From assembly GCA_025174535.1 (NCBI GenBank), contig JALBUN010000014.1, positions 620,001 through 684,000 of the forward strand: 64,000 bases of DNA. Reading direction: 5' to 3'. The notes below the pieces were generated by a model. That model did not search any database. It saw nothing but the letters and a program-made list of their open reading frames with translations, and was not told the origin of the DNA. Below, piece after piece: positions 1 to 10,484 of the stretch (position 1 is the stretch's first letter; every line of letters begins with the position of its first letter). A program made the position numbers and the translations under genes. This DNA comes from Cantharellus purpuraceus. Lineage: Eukaryota; Basidiomycota; Agaricomycetes; Cantharellales; Hydnaceae.

Positions 1-754
1 TTGGCGGGACGCTGACGGGGCCGTTGCAGCGCCATCGGCCAGGTACCAAGTAGGCATGCAACTACAACACAGCTTAGGCCATCCCGGATCGTGCGCAATG
101 GCACTTTCTATGTAGGTAGCAAGGGCGGCTGCTCTGATCTCGAGAGGCTATCATGATGCGAATCGGAAGTGCCTCTCCAATGGATTGGTCCGACCCATGG
201 TCTCTTGTCCAATGGTATTCCCAGAGCACATGGCTAGCGCTGGTCGGATCCGTCCTCTTCCAGACGGTTATACATAGGGCTGCTGAGCGGAAGGATCCGC
301 TGCAGACGCGCAATCAGGGTGATATTATAAAGGAAGTTCGATCGAGGATACCGTCCTGTCGCCAAGCCTACTCGCTGACAAAGAACATCCTTGATGCAGC
401 AGCGAAGTTATCTCTCAACCACAGTTATCTCCAAGAGGATGTTACGTATGACCACGTCCACTTGCCCGTTGCGACCAAGTACTTTCTTCGCGGCGTTGCT
501 ACCATCATCCCGGATTTCCTATCGTATCGCATTGCCTACTTGCAGATCGTAACACGGGTATGCCTATGCCTCCTTAACCTTCGGCCGCATCTCGTTTCCC
601 CGTTACCACTGTGAGGACGAGTAATCAGACTTGGTCTATGCATGTGCACTTCTACCGTCCTCTCATTCACTCCCTCTCGTTGCGTCACCTGCCAGAAGTG
701 AACTGACATTCGTTACGCGCCGGGCCACACTCATTGTAATTTCCCGATCCAACA
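1..754. other. Left edge: no secure gene, possible 3' gene end
   Basis: I see no recognisable gene here. On the plus strand one frame around 90-153 ends with a coding-looking tail (NGTFYVGSKGGCSDLERLS, then TGA at 151-153). This could be the last exon of a gene starting left of the window. A 153-codon plus-strand frame (153-614) follows, but it matches nothing I know, has no convincing splice sites and shows no domain. The last 100 bases before 755 are the presumed promoter and 5' UTR of the next gene. Confidence 0.3.
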
Positions 755-2448
755 ATGCGACTTCGGGTGGCCCTTGTGGTTGTAGTTTTATTCTCCACAT
801 CGTCTGGGAAGATAGTCCAGGTATGGCTGCTCTCACCTCCAAAGACTCGCTCTACCTGCCCGGACTGTGACAATCTAAGCACCCCTTCCTCTAGATTTCT
901 GTGAGCAGCACAGGGTTTCAACCACCATCTGTTAACGCCAACATTGGCGATCTGGTCGACATCTACTTCAGGTGGGTTGCCAGGACGGGTCTCATGTTGT
1001 GTCCGCCTGACGAATTCCCTATCAGCGTCGGAACTGCAACGTTTACCCAATCGTCGTTGGGCCAGCCCTGTGTCCATTCGGGTGGAATCGATTCGGGTCT
1101 CATTGTTGTTCCCTCTGGCCATGGACCACAACAGTTCAACTTTACACTTACAAGCCCAGACCGTAAATTCTCCGTACACAATAGCGTGATATACATTGCC
1201 CACCCTCTTTCTCTCTAGCTCTTTTTTTCTTCAATTTTGTCGACCAAACGATTGACAAGTGTAAGGGGGGTTTTATTGCGTGAGTACATCCTAAATCGTG
1301 GCTCGTTTCCGCATCAATTTCCGTCTTGATTAGCACAATCAATGCATCTGCTCAGCAGTTTGCAGAATTTCAGAATAACGCCAAGGTCTGTTTTAGACCA
1401 CACTTTGCGGTTGCCCTCAACTCATGCATGTTCAGAGCGCCGATGGCACAACGCAACCATCCCAGGTCGCAACACCCGTCTCCACTGTTCCCTCCTCTGT
1501 AGATCAGATTAGCCAAGAGAATGCTCGTACCTTTTCCGGATCATCACCAATGACGTTTGTAACAGGAGGGATTTTGCCACCCATCACCGCAGCAGCCAGC
1601 TCTGATCAACCGTTGCACGACGAGATCAACTCAGCTACCCCTGCCCCGACAATCTTCATTACTGTTTTTCCCTTCTATAGCACTTCAGCACCATGGCATA
1701 TCCCGACGTCATCGATAGCCTCGTCGGGTTCATCCCAGCCGCTGTCTGCAACGCCACCGGGTGCCAGTAATGGGCTCGGTCAAAGTGTTCCAGTAGCCAA
1801 CAGAACCAAGATTATTGTAGTCGTCATTGGGGTGCTACTCGGTGCCGCCTCCTTTTTTACAAGCGTTTTCGTCCTTGTCGCTTGGAAACGACGTCGGGAC
1901 CGCGTTGCGCTCTTGCCCCAAACCCACCTCCCTAATAATGCTCATCGAGGCATCGAGACGGTAAAGCGGAGGACGATGAGCTCTTTCCACCACGTCTATG
2001 CGCGCTTTGTCGACATGTTTTCAAGGCGCTTTGGATGGGATCGTATGGACGAGAACGAGAGGACTGTCTCCCCGTTTGTAGCTCCTGACACCATTCCAGT
2101 GGTAAACAAGCCGACTCTTGCACCGTTTATCGCGGCCACACCACAGAGCCCTGTTTCCGAGGTTACGCTCGTACCGAGCTATCGAGGGTCAGAAACGTCG
2201 TGGCCGCGATCAGACACGTCATATTTGTCACTTGTCGTTAATTTTTCGAGATCAGAAAAGGATGTAGGGGACGAGGTCCAAAGTGAGAGAGACTTTAACT
2301 CTTGTAAGTGTTGGATCGCTCCCTTCTGTGTACGTGTACTGATGAACGTCATCCTGGCTACATAGATCCGTTTGTCCTGTCCACCAATTCAGGGGTTTCT
2401 CGGCTTGAAAAACCACTTCCTTCTTTGTCGGACAATTCTTCTGGGTAA
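755..2448 (+). CDS. Membrane-anchored cupredoxin-like surface protein lacking copper ligands
   Basis: Seven exons (755-820, 895-971, 1026-1162, 1219-1279, 1334-1385, 1436-2303, 2366-2448) give a 447-residue protein with all intron phases consistent. It starts with a hydrophobic signal peptide (VALVVVVLFS). Next comes a cupredoxin fold of the fungal extracellular serine-rich type: FQPPSVNANIGD, TFTQSSLGQPC, a GGIDSG turn and CKGGFIATINA. A Ser/Thr/Pro-rich stalk follows, then one membrane helix at about residues 257-281 (IIVVVIGVLLGAASFF) with a basic stop-transfer KRRRDR and a cytosolic tail of about 160 residues. The usual copper ligands His, Cys, His and Met align with Ala, Asn, Lys and Phe, so copper binding is unlikely. 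Role inferred: cell-surface or wall-associated protein. The gene converges on PRE1, with 188 bp between the stop codons. Confidence 0.85.
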
Positions 2449-2636
2449 AATCACAATTCTTTTAATCTGTCTTCTGAGATACCCGAGATCGACTATCCAC
2501 CCACATAGCCCATGTATTACCAGATTTGTCGAGTGATCAACAATGTGCGTTCAAGTAAACCGAAGAATGCACTATGAGAATGAAGGTGAAAGTGTAAAGA
2601 AAAGTTACTTGTTCGTTCATTAATATAGCTAATGCT

Positions 2637-3348
2637 TTACAACTCGATCTCTCTTGTACCATCCTTGTCCACAACCTTCACCTTGAATTTTCCCAGACCA
2701 ACAATTAACCTCTTCTCTACTTCAGCAATACAACGTCTCAACGTCTCCAGTCCTTCTTCTAATGATGCTTCAGGGTTGTGGTACCTGCCACCATGTACTA
2801 AGCAACTTGAATAACGGGCGCTCAAGAAGCACCAACGTACCGATCCATTAAACTCAAGGTAAAGTAGCTCCCATACCCTTGGGCAGCAAATGGAACATGT
2901 GCCATCGTTCCAAGGTAGTCAATCCAGTATAGATGGGGTTCAGAGGTGGCGACGTCATAACCACCGACAAGGAGGTTCACGGCATATGGCGAACGCGAAC
3001 GGAGCGAATCTGCCAACTGACGACGGATCCAGGATGCAGCAGATGACGGACGCAAAGGGTGGTGGTAGCGGATTTGGTGGAGACGGAGGTTACGTTCGAT
3101 ATATTCAGCGAATTGCACCGTGTCACCTATAGAGCCAGCCGGTCAGATAGGAAGGCCATCTTTTTGCAAGACAAGTTTGTGGATTTGATTCTCTTACCTG
3201 GCTCTCCAGAGTAGGACATGAGCAGCTGAGGGCCTAGTGTCTTGATTTTGTCCTCGTCATGTTTCATTTTGACAATTGAACGCGCTGCTGTGGTGTCCGA
3301 GGCGACGAGAACGTAGCCCTTGCCTGTCAGAGCGAATTGGCACTCCAT
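2637..3348 (-). CDS. PRE1: 20S proteasome subunit beta-4 (PRE1/PSMB2)
   Basis: Three exons (3348-3198, 3126-2841, 2784-2637) joined by 71- and 56-nt introns encode 194 residues, the normal length for this subunit. Recognisable blocks are the start MECQFALTGKGYVLVASDTT, then HDEDKIKTLGPQLLMSYSGE, FAEYIERNLRLHQIRYHHPL, VNLLVGGYD, YWIDYLGTMAHVPFAAQGYG and LEEGLETLRRCIAEVEKRL. As in other beta-4 subunits there is no propeptide and no catalytic N-terminal threonine, so this is a structural, non-proteolytic member of the beta ring of the 20S core. The ATG at 3348 is chosen because it aligns with the family start. It is divergent from the thioesterase gene across a 757-bp gap. Confidence 0.96.
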
Positions 3349-4105
3349 TTGGTCGGTTCACGAGGTGGTGTCAAAGAGTTACGCAAACAATTAGGATGAG
3401 TGTGCAGTTTGGATGTCGTGACGCCGCGCGTCCTCAGGTGTGCGTGACACGCGTGATGGTCACGCCGCGGCGGCCGCGCTTGTGGTCGGGTAAATTAGGT
3501 AATGCCTTCGATGCACGGCCGGTCTACCTATTGGTACTTAATTAATAACACTCGCAGTAAATGAAATGAACAATCGACTTGTGGGTTACTTGTTTTGCTT
3601 TCCCTCCAAGTCATCAGTTGTCTTGTACTTCATCTCAGTTTCCGGCACGTTTCACCTGCTATACTTTATCCACGCTAAAACATGATGGGCTTAAGAGCTT
3701 TGCATTCAAGTGCACCTATAGCGGAGGGCATTATGCGGCATCCGATCGCGATAAAAGTAGACGGAAGAGTATGAAGAATCGCATGGTGCTTGATGATGAC
3801 CCCAAAGCGAGATGGGCGCTGGACGGTAGGATTGCTTGGGCGTTGATTCACGTAGGACTTTGGATTCACATAGGGCTAAGCTGAACGTAACATTTCCCGG
3901 CCACCCACTAGACAGCATTTGGGTGAGAGAAATCAAGGCTGTCCATTTGGTTACGGTGGCAAGTTTCTTCGAATATTTGTGATAAAGTTAAAGTTAGATC
4001 TTTCAAATGGTGGACGCAATGCGGTGGTGGAAGAGAATTACATAATCTACACGTCTTATCCCGGCTAATCGAACCCAGCACCCTTCTCCGAGGTTACTTA
4101 CTCGT
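3349..4105. promoter_or_regulatory. Divergent intergenic region between PRE1 and the thioesterase
   Basis: This 757-bp gap separates two divergent gene starts and presumably holds both promoters. A GC-rich patch at about 3415-3490 contains CpG-rich and ACGCGT-like words. Frames that are open here (for example 3579-3884 on plus) have no recognisable protein character. Confidence 0.4.
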
Positions 4106-4695
4106 ATGTCCACCCATGATCTCAAAAATCGAAGGCGGCAGTCGTATGCGCATCATGTGTTACATCAAACACGATGGTGAGCTGCATTCTCCATCGTGGA
4201 CCCCCAAGTCGCTTTATATATGACATCAGCTTCTCTGTCTCCGCTCTTTCTCGAACTTTAGACCTATTGATAAATGCCTGTGCTTGTAGGTCAGATAATG
4301 ATCAATATGGTCACATAAATAATTCCATATACCAGCATTATTTCGACACAATTATAAATGCCTATTTGATCAAGACCTGTGGTTTGGAGCCGTTGACGTC
4401 GCCAACCATTGGCTTGGCAGTGGCAACTTCCTGTCAATACGTACGCCCCCTCTCCTTCCCTCAGCAACTTGAGCTGGGGTTGCGGGTGAATATGCTGGGC
4501 AGAAGTTCCGTGACATACGAGGTTGGAATATTCGCTGCCGATGACCCCGAGGGAGGACCTGCGGCGGTTGGGACCTTTACGCACGTCTTTGTGGACAGCC
4601 AGAGCAGAAAATCTGCCGCAATGTCCCCGGTTCTACGTGCTGGGTTGCAGAGGTTGATAGTCCCCGTGGGAGACGGCGTGCGGTCTAAGCTGTGA
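4106..4695 (+). CDS. Hotdog-fold (4HBT) acyl-CoA thioesterase-like protein
   Basis: Exons 4106-4176 and 4290-4695 give 158 residues, matching single-domain 4HBT thioesterases. The intron is 113 nt and splits the Trp codon of the signature. The family signature RWSDNDQYGHINNSIYQHYF is at residues 23-42, including the catalytic-type Asp and the GHxNN loop. It is followed by the strand pattern GLAVATSCQYVRPLSFPQQL, then VNMLGRSSVTYEVGIF and FTHVFVDSQSRKSAAM. Known for the family: hydrolysis of acyl-CoA thioesters to free acid and CoA. The substrate cannot be told from sequence. The start at 4106 (MSTHDLKNRRRQ) replaces a longer frame that reads through the intron. Confidence 0.88.
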
Positions 4696-4756
4696 TGCGC
4701 ACATGTAATCCAAACGCAGAATCTGGATATCCCGCATTCCGTTATCGTCCCCAGTA

Positions 4757-4986
4757 TGGTATTTCCGAGAATCTAGACCTCCCCGTTCAGGATCACACAT
4801 GTGCCAGAGGGTATTATGACACACGGGAATGCGTTATTTCGAGGGCCTTTTTCTGGTGCGGTGTGTCCTGAGCTGGCCAAGCTCATGGGAGTGAGTGCTT
4901 TCAATCTGAAGGCGGTTGTATGGGTGCAAGTGGGCACCTTCTGCGCGCTGAGATCCTCGTGCAGTGTGAGCGCCGTTTGTGAATGA
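4757..4986 (+). pseudogene. Possible decayed nucleoside (methylthioadenosine) phosphorylase fragment
   Basis: Between the thioesterase and the zinc-finger gene two overlapping frames look like a worn coding relic. The segment NALFRGPFSGAVCPELAKLM, followed by NLKAVVWVQVGTF, resembles the part of methylthioadenosine phosphorylases that carries a CPEL block and then the phosphate/nucleoside-binding strand. The preceding block needs another frame (LDLPVQDHTCARGYY). No start, no long open frame and no other domain remain. The resemblance is by eye and short, so this could be chance. Confidence 0.25.
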
Positions 4987-5473
4987 TTTGATGTTTCAGG
5001 GGTACATGGCAATGCAATGGGGTCCTCCCCATGTTCACTCACGATCTCGGTTCTAGAGGAGCAGACGCCTTGCGCGAAGCGGTCGACCCTTCACGCGCAC
5101 GGAGCGTTCTTCTTTGCGTATCTTCGAAACCATTCTCCCAATGATCATGGCCTCCTCCCTCTTCTTGCCCCTCCCTCTACGCGATGAGGTAGGTCAATGA
5201 TGGTTCGCTGCCGGCAGGCGCTTGATACAAGCGTCTACGCGCGCAAGGCCTCCGTGTTTATATATTTATTCCTGGCACGCGGCGGGTCTGAGCTGCTCCT
5301 GCTAACCTGTTTTCTTCTGCCACTCGCCCTTTCCTGTCACTCTGCCACGACTACAATTGTTACATCATGCGCCCACATCTCTTGGTCATCTGATAAGCTG
5401 AGCAAACAACCGAGCATACACGGTCACACCGCATGATTTAACCCGGATCCAACTGCCCATCCTTCAGTCGTCC

Positions 5474-7140
5474 ATGTTTTTTTCTACCGTCTCCAAGCTC
5501 AGCGTTCCCCGTACCGAGGATCATCCTCAGCAGCAGGCGCGTCCTCCCGACCCCAGTCTTGGAATGCCCCAAAGCCCCGTCGTCGATCCCATTGCCCATC
5601 GCCCCCCTGGTCGTTTTGGCCATCGGGCCTATGCGCCATCGGATGCCCCTGCTTCCAAGAGCCCCACTACTCACTATTCTAATCCGACGTCACTCTCGAA
5701 CCCCAGCCCTCATTCCCCAGCCATATCCCCATCTCCGCAATTGTACTCGCCCACCGTTTCCGCGCCAGCATCGTCATCCCACCCATTCTCCTTTCCCAAC
5801 CCTGGAGACGATATGAGAGACAGGTGGGGAAATCGTGTCACATACAATTACAGTCTAGGTGAGGGCAGCATTCGCCTAGTAATTGTTATGGTTGTGGTAC
5901 GATCCTGAACTTCTGTCAAGGGAGTGGGCCTCTTGTCTCTCCAGCGGAGCATGCGCTGTGGGAAGAAACGGAGCGCAGTAGACGGATGAACGCGCATCAA
6001 CCTCCCACCTCGTCTCGCGCTCCACAGATTTTTATCACACCAGAGTCTGAGCCCCATCATTCTAGCGCGGAGAACCCTCCTCCCTCCTCGCCCCATTTCA
6101 TACAAGGATCAGACGTCTCCTCACAATTCTCTCCCTCTCCCTCTCTTCCCGCGCAGAGCTACCAGTGGAAGGGTGTGCATGACACGTGTCCGTTCTCGAT
6201 TTGTGTTGGTCCTTGTGGTCATCGTGCAACGTCTGTCAACTCAAGTACTCCGTCGAACGATGGCACAGTCACGCGCATGGGGAGAGCCGTGCCACCCATG
6301 CATCTACCCAAGCTTCAAACCTCAAGTTTGGGATTCCGGAACAGACCTCTACCCTCGCCCAGCAGCTCGCAGAGCGGTACCAATTCTTGGGGGGCTCCAT
6401 CCGCCTCACCATTGTTATCGCCGCCCGAGCGTCACGTCGGGCCCTCTCGTCTGCCCCGTAAGCATCTTCTGTCCTTGTTTAAATAGGGACGCTGACGAAC
6501 CTTATCGGGTAGTATCGCCGCACTCGGCATCCCCACATTCATCAACTAGTTCGTCCCTTACATCCTCCAGTCCCTCTTCGGCATCACCAGTGACATTTGT
6601 CACCTTCAATCCAGCGGAAGAAATTTCAGGTGCCCATATCATCTCCGAAGACAAGTCCCTGACAGAACAGGAAATGGACCAGTTCTTCCCTCTATCCTCG
6701 CAAGGACCCATGGAAGTCACCTCGAAGAAGGGCACACCATGCCGGAAATGGACGTGTCAGTTCTGCCACAGGTCTATTCGGAGGCAGGATCGAATTTCGC
6801 ATGCTTTGGAGCATCAGGGAAAGAAGCGTTACGTGTGTAATTGGTGAGGCGTCTATTAATTGTGGACGAAGGTGTCATGGTTGCTAATATGTGATGTAGC
6901 GGGGCGAGTTTTGCTCGCTCTCAAGATAAGAAACGACATCTCCGGGAGCAAGCCATCTGCCGTAACTGGTACGTCTCACATCATCTGTCCCGATCAGACA
7001 CCTTTGGTGACGCTGTGATCATCAATAGTGATCGTTCCGTTGGGAGGAATGGGTGGCGAGGGATATGTCCGTCATGCTCTCCGCGAGATCGTCGCGACCG
7101 AGATGCGGACTTTAGCTCCGTTTCTGAGGCTAGTGGATAA
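5474..7140 (+). CDS. C2H2-type zinc-finger protein, probable transcription factor
   Basis: Five exons (5474-5858, 5945-6457, 6513-6843, 6900-6968, 7029-7140) give 469 residues with consistent phases. The first about 370 residues are low-complexity Ser/Pro/Thr-rich (for example PTSLSNPSPHSPAISPSPQL), as in fungal activation regions. The C-terminal part holds the fingers: WTCQFCHRSIRRQDRISH with a second His after ALE, then YVCNCGASFARSQDKKRH closing with a Cys (a C2HC-like variant). A further Cys-containing segment (CRNC, GICPSC) ends in an acidic tail. The last two introns fall inside the zinc-binding region and the second splits a Cys codon. Inferred role: nuclear DNA-binding regulator. The target is unknown. 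The upstream 5250-5470 stretch contains an AT-rich TATA-like patch and pyrimidine tracts typical of fungal promoters. Confidence 0.85.
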
Positions 7141-7500
7141 CCAGGTATTTCTGTAAAAGTTTGTTTCATTGAATAGGTGGTGAGATGCCTACTGGACGCG
7201 TGCCCCGTGTAGACCCCCACCCTTTTTGTATACCAACTGACGAACTATCCTAACCATGCGTGGGACGCACTAATCACTTCATCTCACACTGTTCTTTTGT
7301 AATCTCTTGCATAATTGTATCCCACCAATACCTCGCGACATGGCTCAATTGACATTGATAAACCAATCAACAATTATGAGGGATGGCGAAAATAGCAGCT
7401 TGGCTCCATTAACACTGAATCAATCAATCGACATGGCGATTTCTAGTTTTATATTTGTAAATCGTGGAGAAAAAACATGGAAAACTAATGCATTGAAATC
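7141..7500. other. Convergent 3' ends of the zinc-finger gene and CSN5
   Basis: These 360 bp lie between two stop codons and should be the two 3' UTRs. The sequence is AT-rich and I see no gene in it. Confidence 0.6.
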
Positions 7501-9095
7501 TTAAGCTATCGTAGCAGTGGCTGTCTCGACAATGCCCTCCATCCTCTTCGGATCTGGAGTCGGCGGTCCGCCAGGTTCTCCCATTAACGTGCCCTCCTGC
7601 CGAAGGCGGACAGAGAATATGACGTCCTTGAGAACTTGTGTGATTAGACCATGCTGTGCCTCCGCCGCGATCTTCGTCCTGCACACACAACGCACCAAGA
7701 GTAAGTCACTATATCACCACGGCAAGCAAGGCGCCTACGCGTCTTTGACACTTTTGAGCAGCTGTCCGTCCTCTTTCTTTTCCTCCTTCTTCTCGACTTC
7801 CTTCTCCTGTTTAGAGCAATGGTCAGCAGGCAATGCATGAATACGAACGCGCTCAGCAATGTACCTTTCCTTTAGACCCTGGGCTTAGTAATCCTGATGG
7901 CGGTGCTAATTCTGGACCGGTAGGCTTGTATGACGGTGCACTTGCTCGAGTAGAAGATATATTCTTCTGCGCATTGCTGAGCTTGCTGTGCAGGTCATTA
8001 AGTTGGGACACTGCATAGGCCCTATTCTGAAGGACAATATATCAAATAAACGAGCAATTGGCACTGCCGCGGATGAAATCGCACCGAAATGAGAGGGCTT
8101 GAGCTGAGTGTGTTAACCCAGTATTTGTTCCAGAGCTTTCCCAGCAATTCATCATCGAGCTCGCTCTTGAAAACCTCCACGTCTAGCGAGTAATACTGAT
8201 TGGCATGGACGCCAAAATCCTCGATCTTCGAAAGTGGTATAGATTGATATTCTGACCCTCCGTTGCTTAACGGCGGCGTGTATCCGTCTGGAAATGTGCG
8301 GAAAGCGCCGATATCTACTTTACCAGCAGAAACAGTACGGTTTGGGTCAATCTGTAATCTAAATTAGTATCGCTTTGAAATGATAAGGCAGATACCTGGA
8401 TACAAAGCTTACCACAACGGCAACAAATGGATCTTCGAATTTCTGATGTGTTGATTGCGTGCTTACATCTATACCAGACAGCCAGCACCCATAGCCAGGA
8501 TGAGAGTGATACCACCCAAGGATGTGCCCTAGTTCTCCAACCTTGAACGATTTAGATGTGTACACACGTTCTGGGGGGACACAAACATACCTTTTCTCCA
8601 ACAGTAGTGTATTCCACCATATACTCATTCGCCGACTCCAGTGTATTCACTCGCGTTTCGGTGCCTTGCACAGGAAGGGCAAAGGAGTCCATCACGACCA
8701 GGCTATTACCCATGACCTTTCCTTGCATGAGCCCCATTATCTCGTATGGAACGCCCGACCTCGCATGAATGACCTAATTTATCAGAGAACCCTGAGGGAC
8801 GTGCCAGAGAGTTATCAGAAAAGACGGGCACAGACCATCTTGATAAGTGCTACTGCTGAAATTCGACACGATTTGAAATACTTTGGGCTGTGCGACAAAT
8901 GCTGTAAACGACATAGCCGATGGAACATATGACCTGCACTGGTAGAACTCACTCCTTAGTCCATGGCTCTGCAAGGGACACCGCACGGTGTGCATCGGCG
9001 TCAAACCTGAATATCTCGTCCTTCTGGGATACCTCCCGAAAATCATTCGCAAGCGAGAATGACTTCAAGGCAGTCTTTGACGAACTTGACGCCAT
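7501..9095 (-). CDS. CSN5: COP9 signalosome subunit 5 (JAMM metalloprotease, Nedd8 isopeptidase)
   Basis: Eight exons (9095-8953, 8887-8836, 8773-8591, 8541-8413, 8351-8085, 8026-7865, 7806-7739, 7678-7501) assemble in frame to 393 residues. The MPN+/JAMM zinc site is complete: Glu76 in [10 protein letters not shown], and His138, His140 and Asp151 in [14 protein letters not shown]. These are the same residue numbers as in human CSN5, which supports the start at 9095. Further family blocks are [38 protein letters not shown] and the C-terminal helix [18 protein letters not shown]. Known role: catalytic subunit of the signalosome, removing Nedd8 from cullins and so controlling SCF ubiquitin ligases. 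The tail has an extra Lys/Glu-rich stretch ([13 protein letters not shown]) and a long terminal extension. Its start faces ISD11 across 96 bp. Confidence 0.96.
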
Positions 9096-9191
9096 GATGA
9101 ATTTAGCGTGCTCAGTGTGGCGATGTGACTTCCAGGGGTGACTATGGACAGTCATTGGTCAGCAGCGTCGATCCTCCTCTGTACTACCACG
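9096..9191. promoter_or_regulatory. 96-bp divergent promoter of CSN5 and ISD11
   Basis: Only 96 bp separate the two divergent ATGs (9095 on minus and 9192 on plus). Both 5' UTRs and both core promoters must overlap here unless transcription starts inside the genes. I see no canonical TATA box. Confidence 0.6.
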
Positions 9192-9553
9192 ATGTCAACA
9201 CCATCCAGGACTTCCTTGTTACATCTGTACAGCTCCCTTTTGAGGTCATCTCGCTCTTTCAGCTCCTACAACTTCCGCACCTACTTCTTGCGTCGCACCA
9301 AAAGAATATGGCGAGAATTCCAGGTGATTAGCTATTCATTTATATTATATTTTGTTGTGTGGTTGTACCGGGCTCATTAGATCTTTAGACGGAAATAAAC
9401 GCATCTCCTGAACGCATCTCTCAGTTCTATAATGCCAACGCGGAGGAATTAGACGTTTTACGACGGGCATCAATTGTCAATAGCATTTATGGCGGAAGGA
9501 AGTTGGTCGTTGAGTCAAAGCAAGGGGTTACACGAATGCGAGGAGACACATAA
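9192..9553 (+). CDS. ISD11: ISD11 / LYRM4, LYR-motif subunit of the mitochondrial cysteine desulfurase
   Basis: Two exons (9192-9323 and 9389-9553, 65-nt intron) give 98 residues, the expected size. The N-terminus MSTPSRTSLLHLYSSLLR contains the LYR-family start helix (here LYS in place of LYR). Then come SFSSYNFRTYFLRRTKRIWR and the C-terminal signature VLRRASIVNSIYGGRKLVVE. Known role: small helical adaptor that stabilises Nfs1 with acyl carrier protein in the mitochondrial matrix for Fe-S cluster assembly. The downstream acceptor was chosen at 9388 rather than 9424 because only this restores the middle helix (SPERISQFYNANAEELDVLR). Confidence 0.92.
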
Positions 9554-9813
9554 TCATCTATCCACAAAGGATCTTAGAGAAATCTGCTGTAAAGAATTCT
9601 AATAGCTCCCGATATTCCCCGATGAAGCTTATATATTTATCCCATAGGGACTTGATGTTACCCGTCATATTTTGGAACTGAGAAAAAGACTCTTGTTCAA
9701 TCAATCAATCCCTGTCTGAAGAAAGGCAGCGACGTCGTGCAGCAGTGGCAATCTCCAGCCATTAGCTCAAAGTGAATTTCCCACCCCGAGCGACTCAACA
9801 GCGCACCTTACAA

Positions 9814-10186
9814 TTACTCCGATTTCCACTCCCTCAGTTCTCGAACGACTTTTGGACGTGAAGGGGGGACCGATTTTGTTGTTTTTCTACAGACATGATA
9901 CCAATAATCTTTCGAATCATATCCCGATCAACTTCCCCTTGATTTTCGCCGAGTCCCATTACACTTACAATTTCATCGGAATATGAGAGTACGTTTGGCG
10001 ATCATCTGGTCTTTTCAAGCTAGACGGGTCAAGGAGCTGAACATTGGGGTGCGCACGCCTTCCTGCAGGATCACCCTCCCACGCTCGTAATGCATACGTC
10101 TGTCGTCTTGCTCCTGGGCTCTCACGAAACGAGAATCTCGTTAGAGTAGCAACTTGAGTGCAATCTCTTAAGCTTGTATTGTTCAC
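9814..10186 (-). CDS. Small hypothetical protein (uncertain)
   Basis: I do not recognise this. A 73-codon frame (10186-9965) ends at a GTAAGT that looks like a 5' splice site. Joining it to an acceptor after CTGTAG at about 9886 keeps the frame and adds a short basic tail (KTTKSVPPSRPKVVRELREW) ending at 9814. The product would be about 98 residues, rich in Arg and Pro, without a signal peptide or membrane helix. It could equally be non-coding. Confidence 0.25.
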
Positions 10187-10484
10187 TCGCTATTTGAAAT
10201 GAACACAATCACGGAAGTATCGCCTATGGTGACCTATTCTTCCTCAAACCTCACAAACTTATTTCTGACAATGATCCTCACAGTTAGTCCTTCCAAACCC
10301 CAAGGGTCATCTCGTGCACACCCCAGCCTTCCCCACCCTACCGGCCAGAGTGACTTTCGGACATGGAGACTGAGTTATATAAAACCTCGCCATGAGAGGA
10401 GCACGACAGCATGAAACCATTCTAATTCGATGGGACAACATGATTACTAAATTCTAATACTAATTAGATTAAACTACTTTAACA

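Noticed and set aside
3579..3884. 101-codon ORF in the PRE1/thioesterase gap
   Set aside because: No family resemblance, overlapping open frames on minus, position inside a divergent promoter.
8522..8932. 136-codon plus ORF opposite CSN5
   Set aside because: Antisense shadow of well-supported CSN5 exons and introns.
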